Source: Hetaerina americana (Eukaryota > Arthropoda > Insecta > Odonata > Calopterygidae). From it: a stretch of DNA of 64,000 nt. Shown in pieces: positions 21,051 through 35,998 of the stretch. Each line of letters opens with the position of its first letter. Within the stretch, counting starts at the first letter, position 1. The notes under the pieces were generated by a model. That model was not told where the DNA came from, did not search any database, and saw only the letters and a program-made list of their open reading frames with translations. The position numbers and the translations under genes were made by a program. The stretch covers positions 186,001 to 250,000 of the forward strand of contig JAKTNV010000262.1 of the NCBI GenBank assembly GCA_022747635.1, given 5' to 3'.

Positions 21051-21410
21051 GAATTTGTATGATGTTGTATGAATTCTAACCCACTGTCCTTTCCTTTCCT
21101 TGTGTATTGTCTATTTCTCCTTTGGTGGGTGAAACAGCCCCCTGACGCCATCTCTTGGCTTAAAGAATCGGGGCGCTTGGCGACATATTAGACCCACGGA
21201 TCTCAGGGTAAATTGACTATCCTCGATAGCTCAAGTGGTTAAGAGCATCCGCCCGGCAAGTGGAAAGATCCGGTGTTCGAGTCCCGGTTGAGGAAATATT
21301 TTTACTCTTGTGATCCGTTCGATTCCGCCTTCCCCACCTCTGTTGTGTTCGTCCTTTATATGTGTTCCTATCCCTTTTCCTTATAAATGTTTCTGTATAT
21401 ATGAGTATAT
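21051..21410 (+). repeat. SINE-1, copy 4
   Basis: It starts inside the head (GTATGATGTTGTATGAATTC) and keeps the middle, the tRNA-like domain and the tail to TATATGAGTATATA. It differs from copies 2 and 3 by a handful of substitutions, such as GACGCCATCTC for GACGCAATCTC. It lacks the ATTCGCCGTTTGGCGGG extension and goes straight into (TA)n and the mariner. Confidence 0.7.
21220..21294 (+). tRNA. tRNA-like domain of SINE-1, copy 4
   Basis: All 75 positions read the same as copies 2 and 3. The identity of this domain across copies, while the surrounding repeat shows changes, suggests young copies or constraint. Confidence 0.6.
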
Positions 21411-21419
21411 ATATATATA

Positions 21420-22172
21420 CGAGGGTCATCCGGAAAGTAGTACCCGTTCGTGAAATAAAGACACAAAAGTAAATATTAACAAACATAAAAAATTTTATTT
21501 GAAAGAGGATACTTTAAACTACTTCTCAACATAATCTCCAAGCAAATTAAGGCATTTGTCATAACGTGTGACAAGTTTCTGTATTCCTGCTGCATAGTCC
21601 TTCGCCGCCAGCTCATTGAGATACGCGAGGGACCCATCTTGCACAAATTTTTGCATAATGCAGATGGTGTTTAACAATTTCATGAACAATTGTTCGAGAA
21701 ACATTGGGAAAATGCTCACAGATGTCATCAATTGTGACGCGCCGATCGTTCCTCACGAATTCGTCAACTGAGCTCACCAGTTGGTCTGTAATGACAGACG
21801 GTCTCCCCGAACGCTCATCGTCGTGTGTGTTCCCCCTCCCCATGTTGAAGTTGCGACACCACCGCCGAACAGACGACTCGTCCATTACATTGTCTCCATA
21901 CACCTCCTTTAATTGGCGATGAATATCACATGGGCGAACGTTTCTTGCATTGAGGAATTTAATCACTGCCCTCACTTCACAACTGGCGGCGTTCTCAATT
22001 TTTTTAAACATTGTAAACAATCACAGAAACAACACAGGCAATGCTAGCGTCACGCAACTTGGCTCAGAGAAGGCAGACAAGCCACTGAAGCTATCTGACC
22101 TCGTCCAGCGGCTACTCGCGTCGTCAGCACTTCATGCGGCACGAACGGGTACTACTTTCCGGATGACCCTCG
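21420..22172 (-). mobile_element. Miniature mariner with perfect 33-bp terminal inverted repeats
   Basis: The left end starts CGAGGGTCATCCGGAAAGTA and the right end is its exact reverse complement over 33 bases (21420-21452 and 22140-22172). TA dinucleotides flank both ends (21418-21419 and 22173-22174), as expected for mariner. The 753-bp interior encodes only the N- and C-terminal parts of a transposase. It lies inside a (TA)n tract. Perfect ends suggest recent mobility, necessarily by transposase from elsewhere. Confidence 0.9.
21519..22020 (-). pseudogene. Internally deleted mariner transposase
   Basis: The N-terminal part (from 22011) contains a helix-turn-helix domain: [39 protein letters not shown], then ERSGRPSVITDQLV and DRRVTIDDICEHFPNVS. 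It reads to KHHLHYAKICARWVPRVSQ. In another frame the C-terminal part follows at once: KFVQDGSLAYLNELAAKDYA, IQKLVTRYDKCLNLLGDYVEK. The DNA-binding half and the tail are kept but the catalytic DD(34)D core is missing. Such a product could bind the terminal repeats without cutting them; that is inference. Confidence 0.85.
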
Positions 22173-25079
<2,907 letters not shown>

Positions 25080-25340
25080 GCTTGGAGAAGATGATGTGGA
25101 AAATGTATTATTATCCCCATCTTACAACGGTAGGCGAGGTCATGTCCGAAAAATGAGAGGGATTAAATTTTGAATAGATATTTAAGATTTTTTCCACGAA
25201 CGGTAAGGGATGAGGATAGCATCGTCCGACCGCGGTAGGGGTAAAAATATTCGGGAAAAAATTAGTCTGGCGTGTGTTCACTCCCTGCCATACACCATAG
25301 CGGTGGCTTACAGGGTGCTAAAAAATACAAAAATACAAAA
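25080..25340 (+). mobile_element. CR1/L2-like LINE 3' end, decayed
   Basis: The words CCCCATCTTACAACGGTAGG, TTTTTTCCACGAACGG and GTGTGTTCACTCCCTGCCAT match, with substitutions, the 3' part of the better copy at 44986-45572 (CCATCGTTCTACGGTAGG, TTTTTTCTACGAACTG, TGTGTTAACCCCCTGCCATG). Only the last 260 bases of the element remain. Confidence 0.65.
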
Positions 25341-28300
25341 TAACGCGAGAGTGAGCAGGCAACGAATATTTGGGAGAAGTGACAGCCCAAATGGTAAACC
25401 GACCACATTAAACGAGGCCACAATTCGAGTATGCCGTGTTAGTAAAATTTACACAGAACTTTAATATCTGATGATCTCATCCTTCAGGTTTCTATGTTTT
25501 CGACGGAAATAAGGGTTATGAAGGAAGAATGAATATCAATCATCGGTGGATTTGGCAATAATATGACTGCGCCCATTCTATATTTAGCGTAATGGCTTTC
25601 AAGAACAGGAACCAAAATGTTATTTGATCTGATGATGTAAGTGCATTCTTATAATGTTATGAGTGGGACTTAACCCGGAAGATAGGATGGCTGAAAGATA
25701 TTTTTGAATACTGAGATAGTCTCAGAAATGCGAAATAGATGATATTCATAAAAAGGATAGGAATTAAAAATAAATAGATAAATTGCGTAATACTCTTCGA
25801 GGATGATACCGTCACTTTAGGGTACTTCTCATTGAATCGCGGAACATAAGTGAGGGATGCTACCTAAGAATCGGACAGCTGAGCGCATGTATAGTTCACC
25901 AATGCAAAGTATTGTCCATGTGAATCTTTTAAGTCTAGTCGTTATGAAGATAGAACAAGAACTAGGCAGTAGGATATTTACCATTGGTCAAATTAGATGA
26001 AAGAAGTTGATTATAAATAATTCAGCTCATCATTTTAAGAAGCACAAGAATTTAGGCTGAAACTGGTAATCAGTTTTCATCTTAACTTATTCACTCTTGA
26101 TTAGGAATTAAAGAGATTTACAGGTTTACCTGTAAGTCTGTCGAAGAGGAAATCGGACCAACTACGCATCTACTCACACAATTCACCCACCCCCCCCCCC
26201 TTGCATCAAAGAATGGGGAAAGCCGACCGAAGAACTAACTCCGCGGCGGAAGCGAAAGGCATAACTTCCCCCTTTAGCGGACTTGATGCCATTTCCTTCC
26301 CACCGTCCTCACACCTGATGCCGCATGTTGTCCCCTTGCCGTGGCTCTAGTGGATTTCTTTTGATGTCCACACCCTCTCTCTACCTAATCCTGGGAAATT
26401 GGCTAAAAAACCCAACCCCAGTCACATTCAATACGCCTCATATCTTTCAAAAACAACCCTCCCCAGTCCTTCCCCATCCCCCTCTCTCGGGGCCAATTCA
26501 AAAGCCTCCTGACTCCCTTCCCATCTCTTCTCCCCCCCCCCTTGCCTCGCGGTTGCCGGGGAGGCGCGCGGCGTGACTCTCCCATGGGCGGGGCAGGTCC
26601 TCCTCGCGCCGTCTCCCTCTCATGCGGCCCTTCGGAAACGATGGACGCATTTGGCGAAGCATCCCCTTTTGTTATTATTGTTATTTCTCTTTTTATTAAA
26701 AAGGCCAGGAGGGTAAACGGAGACATGGTGGGCGGGGCGGGGAAGGGGGGACGGAGGCCATGGGTGTGGCGTAGGGCCGCAATTCTTCAGAGGAGAATGG
26801 GAACCGCCGCCGAGACGATAATAGGATTGCATTCGGCGGAGTCGGAGAGAAATTTCGTCAAAGCAATTTCTGTCGTCGCCGCTGGCTCTCGCCAACAAAG
26901 TGGAGAGGGCGATTTCGGGGATCGCGATTTTGAAAGGGGGGCTCAAAGGGATTCGCCCCCAACGATCCCCAATGCTTAAATTGTTATTGCATTTGTCTGA
27001 CAGAGCCAACACATTGCACTCAAAAAAATGGGGGGAAACGGGCTAAGAATTCCGTCGGCAGTAAGCCAATTATTTCTGCAATCTGTGAATTTCATCGGAA
27101 AGATTTCGGATAGCTCTCCGCTTTTTTTTAATTTGGACCCAAGATGGAAGTGGATTACTTCCGGGCTCGTTTTGAAAGGGACCGAAATGGGTCATGCGTC
27201 TTAAGAGGTCAGAGTGCCCCGGGATGGAATGGAAGGGTGGGGTGGTAGGGGGGGTGTGGGGTGTTCTCAGAGCGTCGGAGGGAACACTGAGAGGTAAATG
27301 GTCCTGCCAAAGGGGATTACGATGTTGAGTTCCCTTCCCTGTGACGCACTCAACCGCTCTTTGCCAAATGCCCCTCTGGACGGAAAAAATCGAATTGTTT
27401 CCTTCCCGCCGTGTATCAGTAAGAGCAAATTGACCAAATACCGCGAAAATATATGAATTTTTCCGTGCTCCCCATTGATTCCTTATATGCTGGGGGATGA
27501 ACACCAAATGGAGTTAGCCTTGAGTTAAAGCTGTTGAAAAAATATGTTTTGCACCGTCGCGATACCCTGGTGTCCAGACTTTGCAAAACAGTGATAGCGT
27601 TCAAGGCTCAGGCTTTAAAAGAGTGATGAGTTTCACAGGAAAACCTTCCCCCGTTATCGTTTTCACTTAAACATTAAGTATGCCAAACTTGTTGATAAGA
27701 AATGAGTTTTAATGGAAAATCTATTTAGGATTTTTCAGAAATTCATCATCATATAACTGCATTGGTGAAATAATTTAATTAAAAATATACTTTCTATCGA
27801 TTTTGAATTTAAGATAGAAATATTTTAGTTATTTTGAAAGAGTGAAATATTTTACAAAACTCCATAAGTGCATTTTCCGCACTCAGGAGGAGAGAATGGA
27901 GCCTAGAATGTCGCGCATAATTTTAATTCTTATGTGTACTTCATTTTTGCACATAATAGTTTAGAAATCATGGAATCATTTTCCGAGTCACTCCAGTTAT
28001 ATGAGTACTGTGGGGATCCTGCCGTTGATGAGATGAAATAGGTACTAGTTGAGTGGCTTTGCCATTCAATAGATACAGCACGACTTTCACTCGTGTTTAC
28101 GAGGGTTCGAGCTGTTATCAGGAAATTTAGCATCAAATTTGAGATGAAAGGAATGGAGGGAGGGAGAGGAGGAGAGACAGTGGCAGGGGCTCTCTCATTG
28201 GAGGAGAAATGCGTTCGTTGGAAGCAAAGAAAATAATCTTCAGTGGACGTTGGAAAGCAGAGCTAACTTTGGAAATATATCATTGTTCCTGAATCCCTTG

Positions 28301-29370
28301 GCTGATTCGGGCTGTAATGTTTTTGGTTCGATCAATGCTTTTAGGATGAAAGGGTCTAATTAATTAATGTGGTATTTTCTCAGCGATTAATCGGTACTTA
28401 TGTGTAAAACATTGACCGTATTTTATTGGACAATTTATCTGTAATGTAAACAGCCGTACCACGGTCATCATACTGTCACCGATATGAAATTGATGTTAAA
28501 TATTCGACTGTGAATTAGCAAAAGTTAATACGCGTGGAATAGTTGTTTCCCATTTGAAAACTCCTTACTTAGATTAATATGGAGTTTTGTAGAGCAAGAA
28601 GCCTATGGAAAAGACTTAAGAGAAGATGAGAAACAAATTGGAAGCATTCAGAAACATGGCACAGGGAGGGAAGTACCCTTTACTGAAGGAAACATTGAGA
28701 GGAAAATGTAATCACGGAAGAAGTCCAAGATCATCTGTTCTACCAGACCGGAGTGCGTAGAGCCATCCTTGCTTAGAACCCAGCGTAAGGAACACTGTGG
28801 GAATGAAGATATAGGCTGTATGCAAAGTTCCTGAGAAATCTGGAGCGATTCGATCCTTCGATTGATGCTTAATGCTTTCCCGATATTTCACTTACATCGC
28901 AGGAATACGGTCCTCAAAGTATGCTTGCAAATATATCGCATCCATATTAAATGCTTTGGGTTAATTGAATGGAAATACGTATTAAACAAAATAATAATTT
29001 AGACTGTTCCAACTATGTCAGTTAGTACCGATCGAAACGAAAGAAGAACGATCTCCTATATTATCTCTTTGCAAATTTCCAGAGAAACTTTCAAAGGCTT
29101 CATTAAGACTCATCAAGTTAAACGGCTTCCATTTGCATTTCAAGAGTGAATAAATCGGAAAAAAGATGCCTTGTTAAATATTAACGGAATATTAATTAAA
29201 TTCTTCAAATATATGAAACATTATAGCACAAAAAATATATTAATATATAATTAACAGTATATTCACTGTGATTAATGACTTGTCTTGATTACAAAATATA
29301 TTATTGGTTTTCTACCGTTTAAGGTATGCATGGGCGCGGGCAGGCTATACATCGTTAGCAAGGTGCATTT
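25341..29370. other. No gene recognised; GC- and C-rich patches at 26160-27000
   Basis: AT-rich DNA with pyrimidine-rich runs at about 26170-26200 and 26440-26545 and a purine-rich run at 27220-27260. Open frames in these patches lack family motifs. The stretch 28600-28870 has a coding-like look but I could not assign it. Confidence 0.4.
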
Positions 29371-31420
29371 TTATGCTTACCATTACTTAATTCCACCTAT
29401 TTCCTTGCTCCTTTCACTCCATCCAACATGCCTACGCCTCCCCCTTCCTCACTTGCTGCCTAACATTTTCCCCTCTATCACATTCACAACACCTCATTGC
29501 CAATCAAATTGCTCTCCATCCATCTTCAATTCCTCCTCTGGATTGCTTCCAGCAATCACCTTCCTGCCCCCCACCATGTCTACCACTTCCACGATTGGCT
29601 TCCTTCCTGTCCACTTCACCTCCTCCATCCTTCTACGCACCCACGTTTCCAAAGATTCCAATCTGCGTCTAACCCCTTGCTTCCACAACTATCTGTCCCC
29701 GCCGTAGAAAGCCACGCTCCATGTGCAAATTTATATGGAGTATTTTCTAAACATACTTATCCCTGTCATAAATCCCTCCTTTTGAAAGGCCCTTTGGTTA
29801 ACGCAATTCTTCTTTTGAGTTCCTAATAAATGGCTCACTTTGATCCAAAATACTTCCGCGATTGGTAAACTGTCATACCTGCTCAAGTTCAACTATGCAA
29901 TTGAGCTTTTTCCTTTCTGAAAGATCCCATAACTTTTATTTTGCATGCGTTGAGTCCCATCTGATGCCAATCGCTGATTCCGTTCTCAGCAGTCATCCAA
30001 GGGACAACTTAGAGCTTGTACATCAGCAAACCTAACTTATTTCATTAATTCTCAACCGATTGGTATTCCTATCTCCGGTTCTTCCCATGCCTCTTTCACC
30101 ATTTCCTCCACACATACGCTGAACAGCAACGGTGATAATGGGCTACCCTGCCTTACACCTCTTCCTAACACTGCTCATCCGGACTCACCGTTCCCCACTC
30201 GTACCCGAGCAATCTGAGACATGTACTGGTTGAGGATGAGTCTACTATCCGGCCAATTTACTTCTCTTTTCTGCAATATATTCGTCATTTCTACCTAATT
30301 TAATCTATCAACAGCCTTCTCGAAATCTTCGAAGCAAACAAATACATCCTGATTGTATTCTATTCTATGTGCCCCTCTATTGGTGACCTCAATCAGGTAT
30401 TCCTCTGACCTTCCGGAAACAAAACCGATTGGCCCACAAAGTAATCATTTTCCCTGCTCTCTATCCTTCTGTTGATTATGCTGAGAACAAATTAAGCTGC
30501 GTGGGATATCAAACTTATTGTTCTGTAGTCAATCTGGACGGCTACCATGGCCTTTTTTAAAATTGGAACTAGAACTGAAAAAATGAGTTCTTCTGGTCAA
30601 ATTTTTTCCTTTTAAATGCTACGAATTATTCCATAATAATCTTGTTGCTCCACGTGTTGCTAAACCCTAAGGTATTTCCGCGAGACTGTTATCTGCCTCC
30701 ACAGCATGATAAGATTTCAAAGTCATTGGTGTCCCATCTAACTTACCAGTATGTATGTGTGGAAGTATCTATCCTCATTTACGTCATGTTCTTTTTCTGT
30801 GTCTAAGCCTTCTGGCCTATAGTCGTATCTATTACATTTGTTTTCTCTCTATGTTCTACGATTATTTGCAGGGATTTTCCCTTTTTAAACCCTGGCAGTA
30901 CTTTTACCTTCCTGCGCAGTGTACCAATTCCACCCTTCCCTTTTGGGAATTTCCTTATCCTCTCAACGTTCTACTTTCCTTTTTGTATGTACCTCCTTAC
31001 ATTTCCATCCCTCGTCTATCTTTCTGATCTTTTCATCCGTAATCCTTAGTTTCCTTGTCCTTTTCCTCTTTAGCGTTAATTTAGTTCCGTTTGAGGCTTT
31101 TTTTACATTCTTGCATTTTTCTTTCATAGCAACAGGCTCTCAATGACGAATTTCTCAACGGTCTACCGATAATTTTTTCTTATAGATCCGCTAAATAATT
31201 CTAATTTTCTTCCTTAAACCGTCTTCTTTGTTTTATATTTTTAAATCGAACGCTAGAGTACATTATTAAATTATTGTCTGAATCCGCATCCGCTCGCGGG
31301 AAACTATACGAATTATTCAACGTGTTGCCAGATCTCTGCCCAAACGTAGTACGAGTCTTAACTGACATCTCTTCTAATCCCTGGGCATTTTCCATGTATC
31401 ACAATTCCTATTTTGCTGTT
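29371..31420 (-). mobile_element. RTE/BovB-like LINE, strongly decayed
   Basis: The minus strand carries a C-terminal block (WKQGVRRRLESLETWVRRRM then EEVKWTGRK, at 29494-29700) and RT-related sequence at 30020-30700 that mirrors the better copies, including the complement of CTTCTTCCCATGCCT and of AACAGCAACGGTGATAATGG. An endonuclease tail at 31201-31395 reads FGQRSGNTLNNSYSFPRADAD and matches FRNSVINLHSFPGADAE of the copy at 19232. Many stops and frame changes mark it as old. The order on the minus strand (endonuclease end, RT, C-terminus) is preserved. Confidence 0.75.
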
Positions 31421-33780
31421 AAAACAATATATTTGTGATGATTTAGCGATGCTTCTTGCAGCACGTTTATTAAAAAAATTCCGGATTAATGTTTACGAAT
31501 TAAAACGTACCTTAAAACCCGAATTTAGAAACGCATAACTTAGTTCGTTCTTAAACTTGCATATCATTTGTGCGCCTTGTCAATTTTTCTTGTCGACGTC
31601 AGTATCAATTTTTAAACTATTGAACTTTTCACTTGCATTATGCAAAATATTATTCGAGTATGATATGGGATTCAGAGCTATACTGAATTCTGGTGAACGA
31701 AATATTAGTATTCGAACCCCGTTAAGATACTTTGAGCCTCAATCTTATTAAGATTCGCCTCCGAGAACTTCCCGTATTCAATAACCCTCTGCGGGCGCAA
31801 CGTTTCCTTTCATATCAACTAACGCTGCCTCCGGTGAATGCTAATGCTGAATCCTTTCAAGGACTGAAACTCGCCGCGAAGGTCAATGGAAAGGTCGAGC
31901 GAATGCCTCCCGGTGATCTCCGTCCTGCAGGTGGACACAGCTCTTTATGAAAGAACCCACATTGTCCCGGCACGTGTTGTTGAAACATAGATACGAGTCA
32001 TGGAGCGAATGCTGCACCGTGAAGAAATAATAACGGGGATGAGGTGTGAAACGTGTTCCGGGGTTTAATATTTCACTTTGAATTCCGGAACTAAGCCAGT
32101 TATTTTATATTGCTCTGGAAAGAATTATCAAGAATTTCCAAAACATACCTATAAAATACATCATCGTTCATGCATAGTGGCTTGTCTATGCTGTCACAAG
32201 AAGAAGTTCAGCATAAAATATTTATAAAGTTAACTTTGAGAAAATTTCATGCGGAATGACGAGAATTGCTGGATATTCGCGGTCAAAGTTCTGTCTAGGT
32301 CAGGGAATACAGTTCTGTGTACAGTTCATGTTTCTTCTAACGTTTTTGCGGCTCTTAACAGTCGCTGACAGTGTACAGTGTTTCCATAACATAATATCCT
32401 CCAGACCCGAGTCCGAATCCAGACTGTGGCAGAATTTTTTAGTGGCATTCGGATGTTTCTTTGGGTGCCATGTGGAGAGCACTTGAAGGAGAGTACGCCG
32501 GCCGTCGGATGGGACGTCAAACTGCGTATCGTGGTAGGCTAAGGCCGAAGGAAGGTTTCTCCTTCCACTCACCCTTGTTCCAATTCTTGAACCGCCATTC
32601 TTCACCTCATTCAAACCGCCACCTAAACCTCAATCCTCCACCAAATTGCCCTCATATTCATAACGGCATCAAAGGCCTTAACTCAGTTCTCTTAACTACT
32701 GAAATTATTGTTGCCTCCTTGAAGGTGAAATGGATTCAAAATATAAATATATCGAATTATTAGACCCCCTCTGCCACTTTCCATCCAATTAAGTTGCCGT
32801 CAAGCATATACCTCTTCGTTTGAAGTGAATAGAAGTGGGTGCCCATTAACAACCACGAAAACCACGGCGTGAGCCAACCCCCCCACCTACTTGTCCTCTT
32901 TGATGGAGGGAAATAGCAAATCAGGGATTTTCCCAAGCATTGCATTGGAGCGAAACCAACAAACCCCGTACTGCCCCTCCCTCCTCCTTCACCTCTCCTA
33001 TCCCCCACTGTCTACTTGCCTCCTTAAATGATCCCGAATTGAAAATTGAGACGGTGACGCTCGATAAATCGCATTCCTCGCTCTCAATATGGACCCCCCA
33101 GCGAGCTCGCAGCGGCGGCGTCACCCTGCGGCAGTTCCGCGAAATGGACTGCTCCTTGCTGCTGAATCCGGCGAGGGCTACGCTTCTTGCCTCACCACCC
33201 CCGGAAGGGAGTGGAGGGGGGGGGGTTGGCGAGGAGTCGGAGGGAGGAAGAGGAGAGCAGCAATATAAGGCAGAGGTTAAACAAAGGGAGAAGTGAGGAA
33301 AGGAACGTTATAAGGCGACCCGTGATGAGTGGAGTCGAGGCGTCCTTCTCGACCCCTCTCTCGGGTTTGCGATCCTAGGGCGCCATTCCATTTACGATGG
33401 TGTAAATCTATTCTTCTACAAATATTAATGCAACGATTACGAACAAAATATACCCAAACGCAGCATTGGTGTTTAGGATACTATGGCGACCGCACGACGC
33501 GGCAAGATGACCCACGTCGTGACTAGTGGATTTTCAGAGCCATTGTTTTGGGTCAACGCCGATCGCGTTACGCGCCGAGTCACCCTCCGAGTGGGCGTCG
33601 CCTATTGGTACAGTAGGCTGCTGGCGTAGGGCAAGAATTTGAAGGACCATAGGGTTCGCTCAGGTTCCAGGAAGAAAATTTATCCCAATGTGGAATCATA
33701 GATTGAATACCTCTTTAAAATCAATTATTTAAACCCAAACGCCTACTGAATCATGAGTACCAAAATATAAAGTGTAGGCG
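31421..33780. other. No gene recognised; one copy of an unclassified repeat
   Basis: Mainly unique-looking DNA. The stretch 32460-32525 holds, in reverse, the repeat described at 43700-43765. The stretch 33090-33250 is GC- then G-rich. No coding or RNA gene is supported. Confidence 0.4.
32460..32525 (-). repeat. Unclassified dispersed repeat, copy A
   Basis: Read on the minus strand it contains CCCATCCGACGGCCGGCGTA, then CTCTCC and TGCTCTCCACATGGCACC. The same order occurs at 43700-43765 (CCCATCAGACGGACGGCGTA, then GCTCTCCACATA) and in part at 52065-52105. The family is unknown to me. Confidence 0.5.
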
Positions 33781-34098
33781 TTCATTCACGACCTCTCCTG
33801 GGTGAAAAATGCGGGGAATATGTGGAAAAGCTAAAAATAAATATGGATTTTTAGAAGAGTACTTGGGAAATGTGATGAAAAGGTTGAAGTGTAAAGAGTT
33901 TGACATCTTAAATCTAGCTTTAGAACAATTAAAGTAAATATGTCATTTTTCCTACGAACGAAAAGTGATTAGAATAACACTGTCCGGCAGCGATAGGAGG
34001 GAAAGTTATTCCGGGTCAAATGTAGTCGGGCCTGTAATCACCTCCGGCCACGCACCCGGGCGATTGCTTGAAGGGTACCATGTAAATAAATAAAAAAG
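33781..34098 (+). mobile_element. CR1/L2-like LINE 3' end with internal deletion
   Basis: The stretch 33790-33900 (CGACCTCTCCTGGGTGAAAA, TAGAAGAGTACTTGGGAAAT) matches the start of the copy at 44986. After GTGTAAAGAG the sequence skips to the 3' end (TTTTTCCTACGAACG, then GGGTCAAATGTAGTCGGG). It ends in an AATAAATAAA-like tail. Confidence 0.6.
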
Positions 34099-34289
34099 AG
34101 AAATTACTTGAGGGTATAGTATATAAAGAGGAAGAATAATATGTTGATAAAACATATCCCGAATGTGGTGGAATTTAGACAACAGAATTAGAAATTAATA
34201 ATGCAATAAAATTAAGAAAAAAAAGCTGCCAAGGAAACCACTGCATCTTTTTTGGACCTCGTCCGCCTCAATGGTGATGGGGAGGGAGG

Positions 34290-34380
34290 CTGGGGAGGCT
34301 TGGTTATGGAATAGCATCCTCGTGCGCTAACCTAGAAGTCGCAGGTTCCATCCTAACATGCTATTATTTTTTTTTATTCA
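34290..34380 (+). repeat. tRNA-like SINE remnant
   Basis: TGGTTATGGAATAGCATCC resembles a degenerate A-box region, and GCAGGTTCCATCC, about 35 bases on, a B box. A run of nine T follows within 20 bases. It is short and diverged, so this is a tentative call. Confidence 0.4.
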
Positions 34381-34483
34381 GTATTAGTCCGAAAACAGCG
34401 CATTTTGGCCTTTACATTGAACTGTTAACAACGATAATAATGGTCACATTTACAAACACCCAAGCCCTAGATGGAGGGAAACT

Positions 34484-34560
34484 CACCCAGGCGGGAATCG
34501 AACCCGCGACCCTTGGAATGGCAGACGAGGACGTTACCCCGCCGCCACCGGGGTCGGCTT
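34484..34560 (-). repeat. tRNA-derived SINE head (Gly-like)
   Basis: On the minus strand the T arm GCGGG-TTCGATT-CCCGC is perfectly paired, followed by CTGGGTG. Upstream lie GGCGGGGTAACG and CGTCTGCCATTCC, which resemble the D arm and an anticodon loop with GCC. The acceptor pairing is imperfect. It is most likely the head of a SINE running leftwards. Confidence 0.5.
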
Positions 34561-34599
34561 ATTCTGAATATTCCGAATTTATATTCGATCCTAATTGGG

Positions 34600-35390
34600 T
34601 GTTTCTTCACCTAGGATGTTGATGGACGTGATTATCTTGATTTAGGTGTTTGTTCATGATTTGCCTTTAATTAATCCACACAAAATAGATTACTCTTCCC
34701 CTGTTAAATACCTACATTGAATGTTTTTGTAACTGTAAAATAAATAAACAAACCGAAGCGCTTCTACGTGACACAAAAACTTAATAATAGGGTGTTTCCA
34801 AATTCGCATGGTAATTTGCATTATTCCTTATTCAAGCGGTATATTTTTTCAATGCTCTAACAGACAGTAATATGTTTTCGGATTTGTTGATTATGTTTTC
34901 CTTTACACTCTCACGTATTCCCTCGCGCTCAAATATTTTTCCACCGATTTCACATTTTTTTGACTCGCTTTATACCCTCAGGTGGCGGCGCATTTCAGGT
35001 TAATGCGAGAAGGAGAAAAATCACTGAACTGCATGTGTTTGCAAAGAAGTTGTCCCATCGTTAAATGGGTGATGCAGATTTTAATTTAAATGTAATAGGA
35101 ATGTTGGTGCTTTGGAATTTCATTTATCCAGAATATGCAAAACGTATCGGCGGAGAGCATTTTGATGAATTTCCGTTTCCAACGAAATACGTTGATTTGA
35201 CGATGCCACTTTTTAAAATGTAAATTAAATCGTAGATGTTTGTCAACATTGGTCGGAGGACATTTAAGGTGAAGATATAAAGCACCGTGGAGATATAAAT
35301 GAAACACTCAAATGAAATTGATCGATAATAAGGAGATCAACATTTTTAAGACGCCATATATAAGGTAATTTCTAAAGTATGATTACTGTG
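34600..35390. other. AT-rich DNA, no gene recognised
   Basis: No motifs, repeats or RNA genes could be supported in this stretch. Confidence 0.45.
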
Positions 35391-35394
35391 CAAA

Positions 35395-35818
35395 ATTTGC
35401 GTGCCATGAAACGCACTGTTCCTATGCTTTATGATGTTGTATGATTGCTATACTACAATCCTTTCTTCCTGTGTGTTTTCTATTTCTCCTTTGGTCGATT
35501 AAACCGCTCCCTAACGCCATCTCTTGGCCAAAGAATGGGGGCACTTGGTTGCCTAAAGCATCGCAGATCTAAGTGTAAATCATGTTTCCTGGAAAGCTCA
35601 ACTTATTAAGAGCCTCCGCCCGGCAAGTGGAAAGATCCGAAGTGCAAATCCCGGTCTAGGAAATATTTTCACATTCGTGATCTGCTTGATTCCGCCTTCC
35701 CCACCTATCCTGTGTTCGTCCTTAATGTGTGTTCCAATCCCTTTTCCTTATATCTCTTTCTATATAAACGAGTATTTGTTCGCTGTTATGCGGGATTTTG
35801 TGTTTCAATGTGTGTGTA
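35395..35818 (+). repeat. SINE-1, copy 5 (diverged)
   Basis: It keeps the order of the other copies: CGTGCCATGAAACGCACTG, ATTTCTCCTTTGGTCGATTA, the tRNA-like domain, TTCCGCCTTCCCCACCTATC, and a tail GCTGTTATGCGGGATTTTG. Many substitutions make it the oldest copy. As with copy 3, the tail leads through a TA tract to a PLE terminal repeat in reverse orientation. Confidence 0.65.
35587..35661 (+). tRNA. tRNA-like domain of SINE-1, copy 5 (decayed)
   Basis: The anticodon arm CCTCCGCCCGGCAAGTGGA is unchanged. The B box is altered to AAGTGCAAATCCC and the acceptor pairing is reduced. The promoter boxes are probably inactive. Confidence 0.5.
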
Positions 35819-35857
35819 TATATGTATATAATATATATATATATATATAAATATATA
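35815..35857. repeat. Short TA-rich tract
   Basis: Imperfect TA repeat between SINE-1 copy 5 and the PLE inverted dimer. Confidence 0.85.
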
Positions 35858-35922
35858 AAAACACAGATGTAGATTTTTAGAATATAGAGACACAAAGAAA
35901 GGACACTCACAATTTGTTATTT

Positions 35923-35953
35923 TACGTTTCGACAGCACGGCTATCGTCTTCAG
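35923..35953 (-). ncRNA. Hammerhead-like motif, family 5, left arm (candidate)
   Basis: Mirror of the right-arm motif, read on the minus strand from CTGAAGA (complement of 35947-35953) to GAAACGTA. One change (CTATCG against CTGTCG on the plus strand) turns a C-G pair of stem II into a mismatch-prone A position. Confidence 0.45.
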
Positions 35954-35967
35954 AATGGATTTCCATT

Positions 35968-35998
35968 CTGAAGACGACAGCCGTGCTGTCGAAACGTA
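35968..35998 (+). ncRNA. Hammerhead-like motif, family 5, right arm (candidate)
   Basis: CUGAAGA (35968-35974), extra C, GACAG/CTGTC (loop CCGTG), GAAA (35991-35994), ACGT (35994-35997), then A35998. The base after U16.1 is A here and C in other copies. Both satisfy the NUH rule of hammerhead cleavage sites. Confidence 0.5.

Noticed and set aside
28600..28870. Possible LINE C-terminus
   Set aside because: The purine-rich, coding-like look did not yield a convincing match to any of the LINE blocks seen elsewhere in the window.
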